Positions 1-8,141 are shown, counted from the first letter of the stretch. The stretch is DNA of 64,000 bases from Microbispora oryzae (GCF_017896165.1 NZ_JAFCNB010000010.1:62001-126000); one strand, 5' to 3'. Made by a program: numbers and translations. The notes: a model not told the origin generated them from the sequence alone.

Positions 1-1079
1 GCGAGCACGAGCCCGGCGACGGTCTCCGCCCATCCGGACGACGGGCCGAGCAGCGCACGCAGGGTCAGCGCCCGCCGGTAGTAGAGGTGGGCGTCGTGCT
101 CGAAGGTGTACCCGACGCCGCCGAAGACCTGGATGGCGTCCCCGGCGCACCGCACAGCGGCGTCCGGCGCCGTCACGCCCGCGACGGCCGCCGCGAACGC
201 GCGTTCCTCGCCCTCCGCGCGGGCGGCGTCCCAGACCGTGGCCCGCGCCTGCTCCAGGGCGACCAGCATCCGGGAGAGCTTGTGCTTGACGCCCTGGAAC
301 TGCCCGATCGGGCGGCCGAACTGCACCCTGACCCTGGCGTAATCGGCGGCGGCGGCCACGCACCACGCCGCCACCCCCGTGGCGTCCGCGCCCAGGACGA
401 CGGCGGCCAGGTCGAGCACCCGCGCACGGGTCAGGCCGGTCAGGACCCGCTCCTCCGGTACGGCCGCGCCGTCGACCTCCACTCTGGCGACCCCACGGGT
501 GAGGTCGAGCGGGCGGATGGGGGTGACGGCCGTCTGGGGGGCGTCGAGGGCCACCCACTCCTCCCCGCGATCGGTGGTCACGGGCAGGACGAGCACCTCG
601 GCGAGCGTCGCGCCGAGGACCGGTTCGACCGTCCCGTGCACGGTCAGCACACCTGACTCGCGGACACCGGACAGCGCGCCCGTGAGAGCGCCGGTGAGAG
701 CGACGGCGCCGACCGCCGATCCGTCCGCGAGCCGCGGGAGCAGGTCCGCCTGGGCCTTCGCGGCGCCCGAGGCGAGGATCGCCGCGCTCGCCAGCACCGT
801 CGGCACGTACGGACCGGGCGCGACCCGCTCGGCCAGGGCCTCGATCGCCACGGCCGCCTCAAGCAGCCCGTATCCCGAGCCGCCGAACTCCTCCGGCACA
901 TGCAGCCCGAGCAGGCCCTGGCCCGCCAGGGCGGCCCAGAATCCGGGACGCTCCTCGGCCTCGGAGGAGGCCGCCGCGCCGACGGCGCGCCGGACCAGAT
1001 CGCCGGGCACGGCGCGTTCGGCCCAGCCGGTCACCGACTCCCTCAGCGCCTCGTGCTCCTCGCTCAGCCCGATCGCCAT
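1..1079 (-). CDS. acyl-CoA dehydrogenase family protein, C-terminus cut by window edge
   Basis: Reading the minus strand from an ATG at 1079 gives an uninterrupted frame to base 1. It begins MAIGLSEEHEALRESV, the usual N-terminal helix of acyl-CoA dehydrogenases, and later shows GLLGLHVPEEFGGSGYG (substrate/FAD domain) and near the edge DAIQVFGGVGYTFEHDAHLY, the conserved C-terminal FAD-contact region. A GGAGG ribosome site lies 5 bases before the ATG. The family oxidises acyl-CoA thioesters with FAD. About 359 residues are visible and only the last few dozen should be missing. The low match to the classical beta-domain suggests the shorter, FadE-heterotetramer type found in lipid or steroid catabolism; the substrate cannot be told from sequence. 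No partner subunit is visible because the window ends. Confidence 0.9.
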   Translation of the reverse strand, partial: MAIGLSEEHEALRESVTGWAERAVPGDLVRRAVGAAASSEAEERPGFWAALAGQGLLGLHVPEEFGGSGYGLLEAAVAIEALAERVAPGPYVPTVLASAAILASGAAKAQADLLPRLADGSAVGAVALTGALTGALSGVRESGVLTVHGTVEPVLGATLAEVLVLPVTTDRGEEWVALDAPQTAVTPIRPLDLTRGVARVEVDGAAVPEERVLTGLTRARVLDLAAVVLGADATGVAAWCVAAAADYARVRVQFGRPIGQFQGVKHKLSRMLVALEQARATVWDAARAEGEERAFAAAVAGVTAPDAAVRCAGDAIQVFGGVGYTFEHDAHLYYRRALTLRALLGPSSGWAETVAGLVL

Positions 1080-1265
1080 CCGGTCCTCCCGCGCCAGCGT
1101 CCGTTACAGAACCAAATTCTAGAGGAAAGTTCGACGGCGGGAACTGGGCAAACCACTGCAATATCACCCACCTGCGACGAGCGCCGCCCATCACCTCCAT
1201 GACCTGGGAGTTCTCCCGGGCGCGGCGCCCCATGAGGGCGAGCGCGCACGGGTAGAGAGGGGACT

Positions 1266-2342
1266 ATGGAGCTTTCGGGGAAGATCGTTCGGCTGGCGGC
1301 GACCGGCCTGGTCGCACTGTCGGTCGCGGGATGCCACGCCGGAGGCCCGGCCGGACCCGCGCCCAGGAGCGACGTACGGGCGACGACACCGGGTCCGGCG
1401 ACCACGGTGGCGCCGGCCCAGCTGGAGACCGACTTCGAGCGGGTCATCAAGAAGGTGCTGCCGGCGATCGTCCAGATCACCACGACCCAGGCCCTGGGTT
1501 CCGGCATCGTCTACGACACCGGCGGTCACATCCTCACCAACGCCCACGTCGTGGGCACCTCGCGCGAGTTCCAGGTGACCCTGGCCACGGGGGGCCGCCC
1601 CAGGAAGGCCCACCTGGTCAACACCTTCCCCGCCGGCGACCTCGCCGTGATCCGGGTCGACGACGCCCGGGGCCTCACCCCCGCCGTCTTCGGCCGGTCG
1701 GCCGACCTGCAGGTGGGGCAGCTCGTGCTCGCGATGGGCAACCCGCTCGGCTTCTCCGGCAGCGTCACCGAGGGCATCGTGTCGGCCCTCGGCCGTACCG
1801 TCTCGGGCGAGAGCCACGGCGGCTCGGCCCCGGCGATCATCACGAACGCCATCCAGACCTCCGCGCCGATCAATCCCGGCAACAGCGGCGGCGCCCTCGT
1901 CGACCTGTCCGGCAACGTCATCGGGATCCCCACCCTCGCCGCGGTCGACCCCGACCTCGGCGCGGCCCCCGGCATCGGCTTCGCGATTCCCAGCGACACC
2001 GCCACCGACGTGGCCCGGCAGATCATCCGGTTCGGCCGGGTGGTCAACAGCCACCGGGCGGCGCTCGGCGTACGGGTGGGGACGGCGGTCGACTCCTCGG
2101 GCAACCCGATCGGCGTCGTGGTGGGGGCCGTCACCCCGGAGGGCGGCGCGGCGAAGGCGGGCATCCGGCCGGGCGACGTGATCGTCAAGGTCAACGGCAC
2201 GCCCACGCCGTCGTCCAACGCCCTGTCGCAGCTGCTCGCGACGCTCAAGCCGGGCGACCGGGTGCAGATCGATCTACAGCACCCGGACGGCCGCCGCAGC
2301 ACCGCCATAGTGACGCTCTCCGAGCTGCCGCCGACGGGATAG
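1266..2342 (+). CDS. HtrA-like lipoprotein serine protease (trypsin fold + PDZ)
   Basis: 358-residue protein. The N-terminus is a lipoprotein signal peptide ending in a lipobox (SVAGC, Cys23), so the protease should be anchored outside the membrane. The trypsin-like domain (about 60-250) carries the full triad: His94 in TNAHVV, Asp125 in DLAVIR and Ser207 in GNSGGA. A single PDZ domain follows (about 262-350, with GGAAKAGIRPGDVI). This is the layout of DegP/HtrA quality-control proteases, here as a lipoprotein rather than the more common single-pass membrane form. A GAGGGG ribosome site precedes the ATG. It is divergent from the acyl-CoA dehydrogenase and converges on the UTRA gene. The specific substrate is unknown. 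Confidence 0.93.
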   Translation: MELSGKIVRLAATGLVALSVAGCHAGGPAGPAPRSDVRATTPGPATTVAPAQLETDFERVIKKVLPAIVQITTTQALGSGIVYDTGGHILTNAHVVGTSREFQVTLATGGRPRKAHLVNTFPAGDLAVIRVDDARGLTPAVFGRSADLQVGQLVLAMGNPLGFSGSVTEGIVSALGRTVSGESHGGSAPAIITNAIQTSAPINPGNSGGALVDLSGNVIGIPTLAAVDPDLGAAPGIGFAIPSDTATDVARQIIRFGRVVNSHRAALGVRVGTAVDSSGNPIGVVVGAVTPEGGAAKAGIRPGDVIVKVNGTPTPSSNALSQLLATLKPGDRVQIDLQHPDGRRSTAIVTLSELPPTG

Positions 2343-2351
2343 CGGGATCGC

Positions 2352-2954
2352 TCAGAACTCGTCGGCCCCGGCTATCTGCACGATGGGGAAGACGTGGCGG
2401 GACGCCGCGCACACCGTCTCCAGCACGTGGATCGGCGTGTCGTCGGCGGCGTAGCTCGCCCGCAGGATCCGCACGACCCACTCCCCCGGGCCGAGTTCCA
2501 GCGTCGCGGCCTCGGCCCCGGCGGGCGGCCGGGCGACCAGGTGCTCCTCCGCCCGTCCGAACCGGTGACCGAGCGCCTCGATCCCCGCCTGCAGGCTGGG
2601 CGTCACGAACCCGGGCTCGCTCAGCGGCGTGCCGCCGAACAGGTCGAGCCGCAGATAGCTGGTGGCCACCCGTACGGGGACGTCGCCGGCGAGCAGCAGC
2701 TTGCGCCGCGCCAGCACGTCCGCGCCCGGTTCGACCCGGAGCGCGGCGGCGACGTCGGGCGCGGCGGCCTCGGCGCCCACGTAGAGCATGCGGCGGCCCG
2801 CGCGGACCCCCTGCCGGGCGGCCTCGGTCAGGAACAGCGACTCCGACGCCCGTACGGCCGGCTCCGTGGGCAGCGACCGCCGCACGATCACCCGCCCGCC
2901 ATCCTCGCTCACGAGTTGCCCACGAGAAACGATCTCCCCTTCCCCGGTCGTCAC
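2352..2954 (-). CDS. UTRA-domain protein, GntR/HutC-type regulator lacking its DNA-binding domain
   Basis: From a GTG at 2954 the frame encodes 200 residues that match only the effector-binding UTRA half of HutC-subfamily GntR regulators (LARRKLLLAGDVPVRVATSYL, then a C-terminal VLETVCAASRHVFPI stretch). Nothing upstream in frame resembles the winged-helix N-terminus; the open frame extends to 3086 but the extra residues are low-complexity and unlike GntR. The GTG sits directly on a CTACAG-CGA-CTGTAG palindrome. It may be a true stand-alone UTRA protein, a partner of another regulator, or a decayed GntR gene. Confidence 0.75.
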   Translation of the reverse strand: MTTGEGEIVSRGQLVSEDGGRVIVRRSLPTEPAVRASESLFLTEAARQGVRAGRRMLYVGAEAAAPDVAAALRVEPGADVLARRKLLLAGDVPVRVATSYLRLDLFGGTPLSEPGFVTPSLQAGIEALGHRFGRAEEHLVARPPAGAEAATLELGPGEWVVRILRASYAADDTPIHVLETVCAASRHVFPIVQIAGADEF

Positions 2955-2968
2955 TACAGCGACTGTAG
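2954..2968. promoter_or_regulatory. 15-bp palindrome at the UTRA gene start
   Basis: CTACAG and CTGTAG form a perfect inverted repeat with a 3-base CGA spacer, overlapping the GTG start of the UTRA protein. GntR-family operators are commonly short palindromes of this size near their own promoter. Its position on the start codon would allow repression of transcription or translation. Assignment as an operator is inference. Confidence 0.5.
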
Positions 2969-3064
2969 GCCCAGCGGCCGGCGGGCACGTAGAAGGGCCC
3001 GGGCCCCCACACCGGGAGCCCGGGCGCGTCCGATCAGAAGACACCGACCCCGGATACCAACGAG

Positions 3065-3084
3065 CGGTACCGCAAACCGGTACC
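3065..3084. promoter_or_regulatory. paired GGTACC palindromes ahead of the antitoxin gene
   Basis: CGGTACCG (3065-3072) and CCGGTACC (3077-3084) sit 12 bp apart, one turn of the helix, and end 8 bases before the antitoxin ATG. There is no Shine-Dalgarno sequence between, so the transcript is probably leaderless and the repeats probably lie in the core promoter. Ribbon-helix-helix antitoxins usually autoregulate by binding tandem palindromes at this position. Confidence 0.5.
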
Positions 3085-3092
3085 ATGTCCGC

Positions 3093-3293
3093 ATGGAACT
3101 ACGACTGCGTCTCCCGGACGAGCTGCATGGTCGACTCAGAGTCACCGCCGACGAGGACGGTGCCAGCCTGAACAGCGAGATCGTGACCGCGATCGAGGAG
3201 TATCTGGCCCGCCGCCAGACCAAAACCGTCCGCGCCATCGCCCGCAGGGTCGCCGAGCGGGACGCCGAGCTCCTCGACCGGCTCTCCAGGTGA
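3093..3293 (+). CDS. ribbon-helix-helix antitoxin of a Doc toxin pair
   Basis: 66-residue protein beginning MELRLRLPDELHGRLRVTA. The N-terminal strand followed by two helices (SLNSEIVTAIEEYLARR) fits the Arc/MetJ ribbon-helix-helix fold used by antitoxins to bind DNA and to fold against the toxin with a charged C-terminal tail (about 45-66). Its stop codon overlaps the GTG of the Doc toxin by four bases, which couples their translation. I chose the ATG at 3093 because the residues upstream do not fit the fold. The family call rests on fold pattern and context. Confidence 0.8.
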   Translation: MELRLRLPDELHGRLRVTADEDGASLNSEIVTAIEEYLARRQTKTVRAIARRVAERDAELLDRLSR

Positions 3294-3676
3294 CCGTTTA
3301 CCTCACCAAGGCCGACCTCCTGGCCATCGCCGAGGAGATCCTCCCCACAGTCGGCCTCCGAGATGGAGGCCAGTTCCACGCCGCTGTACTCCGCCCGCAG
3401 ACCACCGTCTACGGCGAGGACGCCTACCCTGACCTGTGGACCAAGGCCGCCGCCCTCATGCAGAGCGTGATCATCGGCCATCCCCTGGTCGACGGCAACA
3501 AACGCCTCGGCTGGGCCAGCGCCGTCGTCTTCCTGGAACTCAACGGCGAAACCCTCACCGGCACCGACACCGACGCCGCCGAAGCCCTGGTCATCGCCGT
3601 CACCACCGGCGAACTCGACGACGTACACGAGATCGCCAAGCGACTCCGCGACCTGGACGAACCTCAGGACAGGTGA
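3290..3676 (+). CDS. doc: Doc-family (Fic/DOC) toxin
   Basis: 128-residue protein with the Fic-fold signature HPLVDGNKRLGW (about 64-75), matching the Doc motif HxFx[D/N]GNKR with Leu in place of Phe. Doc toxins phosphorylate elongation factor Tu on a conserved threonine and stop translation; classical Fic proteins transfer AMP instead. The length is typical of Doc (about 126 residues). It starts at a GTG that overlaps the antitoxin stop (GTGA at 3290-3293), the standard antitoxin-first layout. The pair is therefore probably a functional type II module, with no sign of frameshift. Confidence 0.9.
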   Translation: MTVYLTKADLLAIAEEILPTVGLRDGGQFHAAVLRPQTTVYGEDAYPDLWTKAAALMQSVIIGHPLVDGNKRLGWASAVVFLELNGETLTGTDTDAAEALVIAVTTGELDDVHEIAKRLRDLDEPQDR

Positions 3677-4001
3677 CAACGCGACTTCGGGCGCCCGACA
3701 GAGTTGTGAAGCGGGGAGATGGGCACCCGGCCATGACCACCCTGCCGGGCAGGCACGCCCACAGCGCGAGGAGGCGAGGAACCCTTGTCCGTGGGGATCC
3801 GTGGGATTCCTCCTGACAAACACAGAGGACCGGTCGGCTGCCGTGGTCGTTGACCGGCCCTCGGAATTGCAGGTGGCGGTGCCTAATCGAACACTTCACA
3901 GCAGCTCGGCCAGCCTCGGTGGGTGACGAGCGCGAGATGGTTCGCGGGCCGGGTCGCCTATTTCCCATTTGACCTCGCGCGCTCCTGCGTACGATTTCCC
4001 C
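3677..4001. other. 325-bp spacer without a supported gene
   Basis: Open frames here are short and arginine-rich or are shadows. The stretch separates the toxin gene from a decayed permease and contains no clear hairpin, operator or RNA gene that I can recognise. It is probably non-coding or the eroded 5' side of the permease locus. Confidence 0.5.
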
Positions 4002-4965
4002 ATGCTTGCAGCGCTCGTCGTGGTTTTCGCAGTGATGGTAGGCATCCTCGCAGCGTTAGTGTGCGGCTCCGTATTCTTCGCGGCGCGATCAGCCCCTCGC
4101 GACCGATACGGCCGCAGGCGCGGGCATCCCCTGGTCTTTTGGGCAGCCCTGTCGACGATCGGCATCGTGGTAATGGCACTCACCGCGTGGTCCACGCATG
4201 AAGACCAGCACTATGACGACTTCGGGTCAATGATGACCGCCCTGGCCGGCGTGATGGGCGGAGCGCTACTGATTCTCGGGTTAGGACCCTTCACCCCATG
4301 GCTGGTGGGAGTGCTCGGGCGAAACGCCTTACGGCTGCCGCCGGCATTTCGGCCGGCAGCCCGCCACATGGCCGACAAGCCCGCCCGAACTTCTACTGGC
4401 GTGGCGACAACGATGAGCGCGACCGCCGTCGCGATCGCGGTGACGATCATTTCGGTCGCCATAACCGCGCGGGACAGGGCGGACTATCAACCCGAGGCCC
4501 GGCCAGGTGCACTCGTCGTGGAAGGGTTCTCCCCTGACCATGCGGCATCCACCAAAACCATCCCGGCGATCACCGTCAGGCCCGCCGATTCCCATATAGG
4601 GGCTGTATTCATCCCCGCGAAGGTCGTGCGAGATCTCGGCTTTCATCTGGAGCCGGAGCAGTTGATCATTGACCCTTCCCTTCATCGAACCTCGGTGATG
4701 GAGCAGGAGCGGCTCGACCGCCGACTGGGCGAGACCGCATTCACCCACCTTGAGCGGGGATATCAGGCTCCGACCGGTTGGCTGTACTTCGTGGCGGTGA
4801 TGGTCCTCATCGGCCTCGCCGGCGCACTGGTCACGATCCGCTCCGCCGGCTCGATGCGCATCCTGCTACGGGTCAGCGGCGGCTCGGAGTTCCCGTGCTC
4901 GCCGCAGGGATCGCGGCCCTCATCTCCCCAACCTGGCTTACCCGGTCGGACCTCACGTCGAGATC
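4002..4965 (+). pseudogene. decayed FtsX/MacB-family ABC transporter permease fragment
   Basis: From an ATG at 4002 the frame gives hydrophobic segments, then LPPAFRPAARHMADKPARTSTGVATTMSATAVAIAV, which resembles the linker and transmembrane entry seen midway in large FtsX-like permeases of antibiotic/lipoprotein exporters, and a last membrane segment near 4780-4850. The reading frame shifts near 4890: the frame being read turns to proline/serine-rich sequence that runs on into the tmRNA gene, while a plausible continuation (VPVLAAGIAALIS) is in another frame. The N-terminal half of a normal permease (about 400 residues) and any ATPase partner are absent. Codon use is less GC-biased than neighbours. 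I interpret it as a remnant. Confidence 0.65.
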
Positions 4966-4983
4966 CACGCTTCAGAAAGCGAG

Positions 4984-5030
4984 AACGGCCCGTGGCCGGT
5001 GCCCTGAAGGGACAGCGACCACGGGCCGTT
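4984..5030 (-). terminator. hairpin terminator downstream of ssrA
   Basis: A perfect 12-bp inverted repeat, AACGGCCCGTGG at 4984-4995 and CCACGGGCCGTT at 5019-5030, lies ten bases past the 3' end of the minus-strand tmRNA. High-GC actinobacterial terminators often lack a U-run, as here. Confidence 0.75.
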
Positions 5031-5039
5031 CCGAGTGAG

Positions 5040-5424
5040 TGGAGGTGGCGGGAATCGAACCCGCGTCCTTCAACACCAAGAAAGGGCTTCTCCGGGTGCA
5101 GCCTGTAGCGATTTTCTCGGCCCCGGCAATCTCACAGGCGAGTCGCCGACGGGCCCAGTCACTGTTTGGTTTCCCGATCGTCCCCGTGACCGGGTCGAAC
5201 GGTTGAGCCTCCTAGCGATGCCAGCTCCGGGCCGGAGGCACTCCCGGGCTGACAGAGGTTATTCGCTGATCTTAGGCAGCGAGAGCCAGGGAACCCTGGC
5301 TCACCTCAGTGCGCGTGTTATTGGCACTTATTGGTGTGCGGTCACAGTGTTGACGGGGTTATGTCCGCAGTCCCCGACCCGCTTCCCCTGACTTGCAATG
5401 CCGAAGTCGAAACCGGTCACCCCC
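5040..5424 (-). ncRNA. ssrA: transfer-messenger RNA (tmRNA)
   Basis: About 385 nt. The 5' end GGGGGTGACCGGTTTCGACT and 3' end CGGGTTCGATTCCCGCCACC are the hallmark of tmRNA: GGGGGTG pairs with CACCTCC in the acceptor stem, and the T-arm reads GGTTCGATTCC. A single A at 5040 follows the acceptor stem and CCA is not encoded. The tag reading frame is on the same strand at 5272-5325: ANNTRTEVSQGSLALAA then TAA, ending in the LALAA/ALAA degron recognised by ClpXP-type proteases. tmRNA rescues ribosomes stalled on broken mRNA together with SmpB, whose gene lies 2.2 kb upstream in the same direction. Confidence 0.96.
5272..5325 (-). other. tmRNA proteolysis-tag reading frame
   Basis: The resume codon GCC (5325-5323) opens a 17-residue tag, ANNTRTEVSQGSLALAA, closed by TAA. 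It starts with AN and ends in LALAA. At 17 residues it is longer than the 10-12 residues common in many bacteria; the extra length lies in the middle. Confidence 0.85.
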
Positions 5425-5540
5425 TGGTCGGACGTCACCCGGCTTCACTTGCCGGGCACCACCAGTTTACCTCTGACAACAGCGGCGCCGCGACCGAGAT
5501 TCCCGCCGGTGTACGGCCCCGGGGCGTGCGAGCCGCCGAA

Positions 5541-5580
5541 GCCCCCGGGGACACGGCACTCGGCACGCGTCCCCGGGGGC
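5541..5580 (-). terminator. strong GC hairpin between the PBP homologue and ssrA
   Basis: GCCCCCGGGGAC (5541-5552) and GTCCCCGGGGGC (5569-5580) form a perfect 12-bp stem with a 16-base loop. It is the last of three hairpins in the gap and probably ends transcription coming from the PBP-homologue gene before the ssrA promoter. Confidence 0.6.
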
Positions 5581-5611
5581 CCGACCGGCAGGGTCGAGCC
5601 GGTCCGGACGG

Positions 5612-5638
5612 CAGGGCTCCCCCCGAGATGGAGCCCTG
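5612..5638 (-). terminator. second hairpin in the PBP homologue-ssrA gap
   Basis: CAGGGCTCC (5612-5620) and GGAGCCCTG (5630-5638) form a perfect 9-bp stem with a 9-base loop. It could act with its neighbours as a terminator cluster or be part of a structured transcript. Confidence 0.45.
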
Positions 5639-5651
5639 GTCTCATCACGGC

Positions 5652-5686
5652 GACTGGGCCCGCAACCCCCCAAGCGGGTCCCAGTC
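5652..5686 (-). terminator. third hairpin in the PBP homologue-ssrA gap
   Basis: GACTGGGCCCGC (5652-5663) pairs with GCGGGTCCCAGTC (5674-5686), leaving one bulged base. It lies 80 bases beyond the stop codon of the minus-strand PBP homologue. Three stems in 150 bp is more than a single terminator needs. Confidence 0.45.
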
Positions 5687-5765
5687 ACTAAGGAAGACGC
5701 CGGAAGACGCCCCGATGGTTGCTCGGCCGCGGAACGAATCCGCGGAGGGAAATCGCGCAGGAATC

Positions 5766-7655
5766 TCAGGTCGGCGGCCGGCCCTCGCGGAAGAAGGCGC
5801 CGGCCATGGCGGCGGCGGCTCCCTGATCGGGGTTCTCGGTCACCACCGCCAGCGCCACGTCCCCCTGCCAGCCGACGAACCACGAGAGCGCCTTGCGCTG
5901 TTTGCGCTCCGTCTGCACGGCCTGCCCGGCGACGCCGTACACGGCGTCGCCTCCGGGGACCTCGGCCGCGCGGGCGGCGCCGGACACGACGCCCGCCCGC
6001 ATGAGCGCGCGCAGCTTGGCGTTCACGGCGGTGTCGATCGTGACAGGCTGCGGCTCGGTCGCCGGCGCGGAGCCGGCGGCGGGCGTGGGCTGCGCCGGCG
6101 AGGTGACGAGCACGGGCGGACGCCACGTGCCGCTGTCGACGGCGCCCGCCACGAGGGCCATGTCGAGGGGGCTGACCCGGACGGTCTGCCCCGCGATGAC
6201 CCGCGCCACCGCGGCGTCGCCCTTCGCGGACGGGACCGACCCGCTGAACGACTTCAGCGGCAGCCGCCAGCCGCTGCCGATGCCGAACTGCGCGGCGCTG
6301 CCGGTCAGCCGTTCGCCGTTCACCCGCCGGGCCAGGGACGCCAGCGCGGTGACGCACCCCTGGGCGAAGTCGGTCTGGAAGGTCGGGGTGACGAGGCCGG
6401 CGATCCCGGACTGCTGGAAGCGCGCGCCGCCCACGGTGCGGTCGGCGCTGCACGGCACCCGCTGGGCCGGGTTGAGCCCGGCCGACACGAGGCCGTGCGC
6501 CGCGACGATCGAGAACGCCGTGCCGGGGACGAACTTTCCGGCGAGGGCGTCCTTCTCCTGGTTGAGCCCGCTGGTGGAGACCGCGAGCACCTGGCCGGTG
6601 GACGCCTGCACGGCGACGAGCGCGGTGGGCCGGGCCCCCGCCACCGCGTGGTCGCCCGCCGTCTGCAGGCCGCTGTCGATGGTGGTCCTGACGTCGGTGT
6701 TCTGCCGGCCCGGCCAGGACTTCAGCTCCTTGACCTGGCGCCAGCTCTTGTCGTCGAGGATGACGATGCGGGTCTCGGTGGAGCCGGTCAGCTGGTCCTG
6801 GTACGCCCGCTGGAGCCCGTCCCTGCCGATGGTGTCGCCCGCCCGCTGCGGGCCGCCGAGCTGCTGCTCCGCCTCGGCGGTGATGGCGGTGACGCGGCCG
6901 ACGACCTGCACCGGCGACTTGGGCGCGACCGGCGGGTTGTCGGTGACGATCTGCAGCCCGGAGATGGCCGCGAGCTTGTCCTGGATCTGGGCGTACTTGC
7001 TGCGCCCGAAGGTCGCGAGGGCGACGAAGTCCTGCGGCGGTGAGGACAGGATGCGGCCGAGCAGCCGGTCCTGGGCGAAGCCGGTGACCCGCGACAGCTC
7101 CTCGCAGAGCTTGCCGGGGTCCTTCACCTTGGCGGGCCGCACTCCGGCCACGTAGAGGATCGTCTCCTCCTGCAGCGGGTTGCCGCTCCGGTCGAGGATC
7201 GGCTTCCTGGCGACGGGAACGGTCGCGACGGCCAGGCGCTGCCCCGGGCGCAGGTCGGGGTGGATCACGCTCGGCGACCACCGGACCTTCCACTCGCCGC
7301 CGACGAGGTGCAGCGGCAGCACGCCGTCGTACCGCCAGAGCGGGTTGTTCTCCCCCAGGTCGACCTCGGCGTGGTAGCCGGCCTGCCCGGTGTCGCCCGA
7401 GTGGCTGATCCCCTTGATGGAGAAGCGGATCGAGGCCGCGTCCAGCTGGAGCCGCACGTCTTCCAGCGTCTTGCGCACGATGGCGGGGTCGCCGTCGGAC
7501 CGGGCGGCCGCCGCGGCGTAGTCCTCCGTCTGCCAGCCGAGCAGGAAGTCGCGCACGGCGTCGTTCGGCGACGGCTCCTCGAAGCATCCCGCCAGCAGGG
7601 GCGCGGTCAGCCCGAGCGCGAGCGCGGCCCGGACGACTCTCGCATGGACGGCCAC
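5766..7655 (-). CDS. catalytically dead penicillin-binding-protein homologue (lipoprotein)
   Basis: 629 residues with the layout of MecA-like class B PBPs: an NTF2-like domain (about 28-135), a dimerisation/linker region (about 140-320) and a transpeptidase fold (about 335-625). The N-terminus is a lipoprotein signal (LLAGC, Cys24). All three active-site motifs are lost: SxxK is replaced by TAFS (379-382, where active paralogues have STFK), SxN by GCV (433-435) and KTG by VAG (575-577). A paralogue with intact motifs lies at 59429-60976 in this window. The gene is otherwise complete, so it may have been kept as a scaffold or peptidoglycan-binding protein. It ends 3 bases from smpB and probably shares its transcript. 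Confidence 0.85.
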   Translation of the reverse strand: MAVHARVVRAALALGLTAPLLAGCFEEPSPNDAVRDFLLGWQTEDYAAAAARSDGDPAIVRKTLEDVRLQLDAASIRFSIKGISHSGDTGQAGYHAEVDLGENNPLWRYDGVLPLHLVGGEWKVRWSPSVIHPDLRPGQRLAVATVPVARKPILDRSGNPLQEETILYVAGVRPAKVKDPGKLCEELSRVTGFAQDRLLGRILSSPPQDFVALATFGRSKYAQIQDKLAAISGLQIVTDNPPVAPKSPVQVVGRVTAITAEAEQQLGGPQRAGDTIGRDGLQRAYQDQLTGSTETRIVILDDKSWRQVKELKSWPGRQNTDVRTTIDSGLQTAGDHAVAGARPTALVAVQASTGQVLAVSTSGLNQEKDALAGKFVPGTAFSIVAAHGLVSAGLNPAQRVPCSADRTVGGARFQQSGIAGLVTPTFQTDFAQGCVTALASLARRVNGERLTGSAAQFGIGSGWRLPLKSFSGSVPSAKGDAAVARVIAGQTVRVSPLDMALVAGAVDSGTWRPPVLVTSPAQPTPAAGSAPATEPQPVTIDTAVNAKLRALMRAGVVSGAARAAEVPGGDAVYGVAGQAVQTERKQRKALSWFVGWQGDVALAVVTENPDQGAAAAMAGAFFREGRPPT

Positions 7656-7658
7656 GGC

Positions 7659-8141
7659 CTAGCGGCCCCCCCGGCGGCGCAGCGAGTCGGACATGGCCCT
7701 GGACATCTCGCGGTTGGCCTGCTTCTCCATCAGCGTCTGCCGCTTGTCGTAGTCCTTCTTGCCGCGCGCGACGCCGATCTCGATCTTCGCCCTGCCGTCC
7801 TTGAAGTACATCGCCAGCGGGATGAGCGTGAGGCCGCGCTCCTTGAGAGTGGCCTCCAGCTTGCCGATCTCCTTGCGGTGCAGCAGCAGCTTGCGGGTGC
7901 GGCGGGCCGCGTGGTTGGTCCAGGTGCCCTGGCTGTACTCCGGGATGTACACGTTGATCAGCCAGGCCTCGCCGTCCTGCACCGAGGCGTATCCCTCGCT
8001 CAGGTTGGCCTTGCCCGCCCGCAGCGACTTCACCTCGGTGCCGGTCAGCACGAGCCCGGCCTCATAGGTGTCGTCGATGAAGTAGTCGTGCCTGGCACGC
8101 TTGTTCTGGGCGATCAGTTTCCGCCCGGTCTCACGTGGCAT
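7659..8141 (-). CDS. smpB: SsrA-binding protein SmpB
   Basis: 160 residues, the normal length. The sequence starts with [34 protein letters not shown], the conserved SmpB core, and has the basic C-terminal tail ([23 protein letters not shown]) that enters the empty mRNA channel. It delivers tmRNA to stalled ribosomes. The ssrA gene is 2.2 kb downstream on the same strand, separated by the dead PBP. Upstream are ftsX and ftsE in the usual actinobacterial order prfB-ftsE-ftsX-smpB. Confidence 0.97.
   Translation of the reverse strand: MPRETGRKLIAQNKRARHDYFIDDTYEAGLVLTGTEVKSLRAGKANLSEGYASVQDGEAWLINVYIPEYSQGTWTNHAARRTRKLLLHRKEIGKLEATLKERGLTLIPLAMYFKDGRAKIEIGVARGKKDYDKRQTLMEKQANREMSRAMSDSLRRRGGR

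Noticed and set aside
5041-5075. A tRNA gene (T-arm-like GGTTCGATTCC)
   Set aside because: There is no tRNA D-arm or anticodon arm within 90 bases; the T-arm belongs to the tmRNA, whose 5' half is found near 5424.
3969-5108. A single 379-residue protein running into the tmRNA gene
   Set aside because: After about 4890 the frame loses the permease-like pattern, and the last 70 bases lie inside the tmRNA 3' end. A frameshifted relic explains it better.
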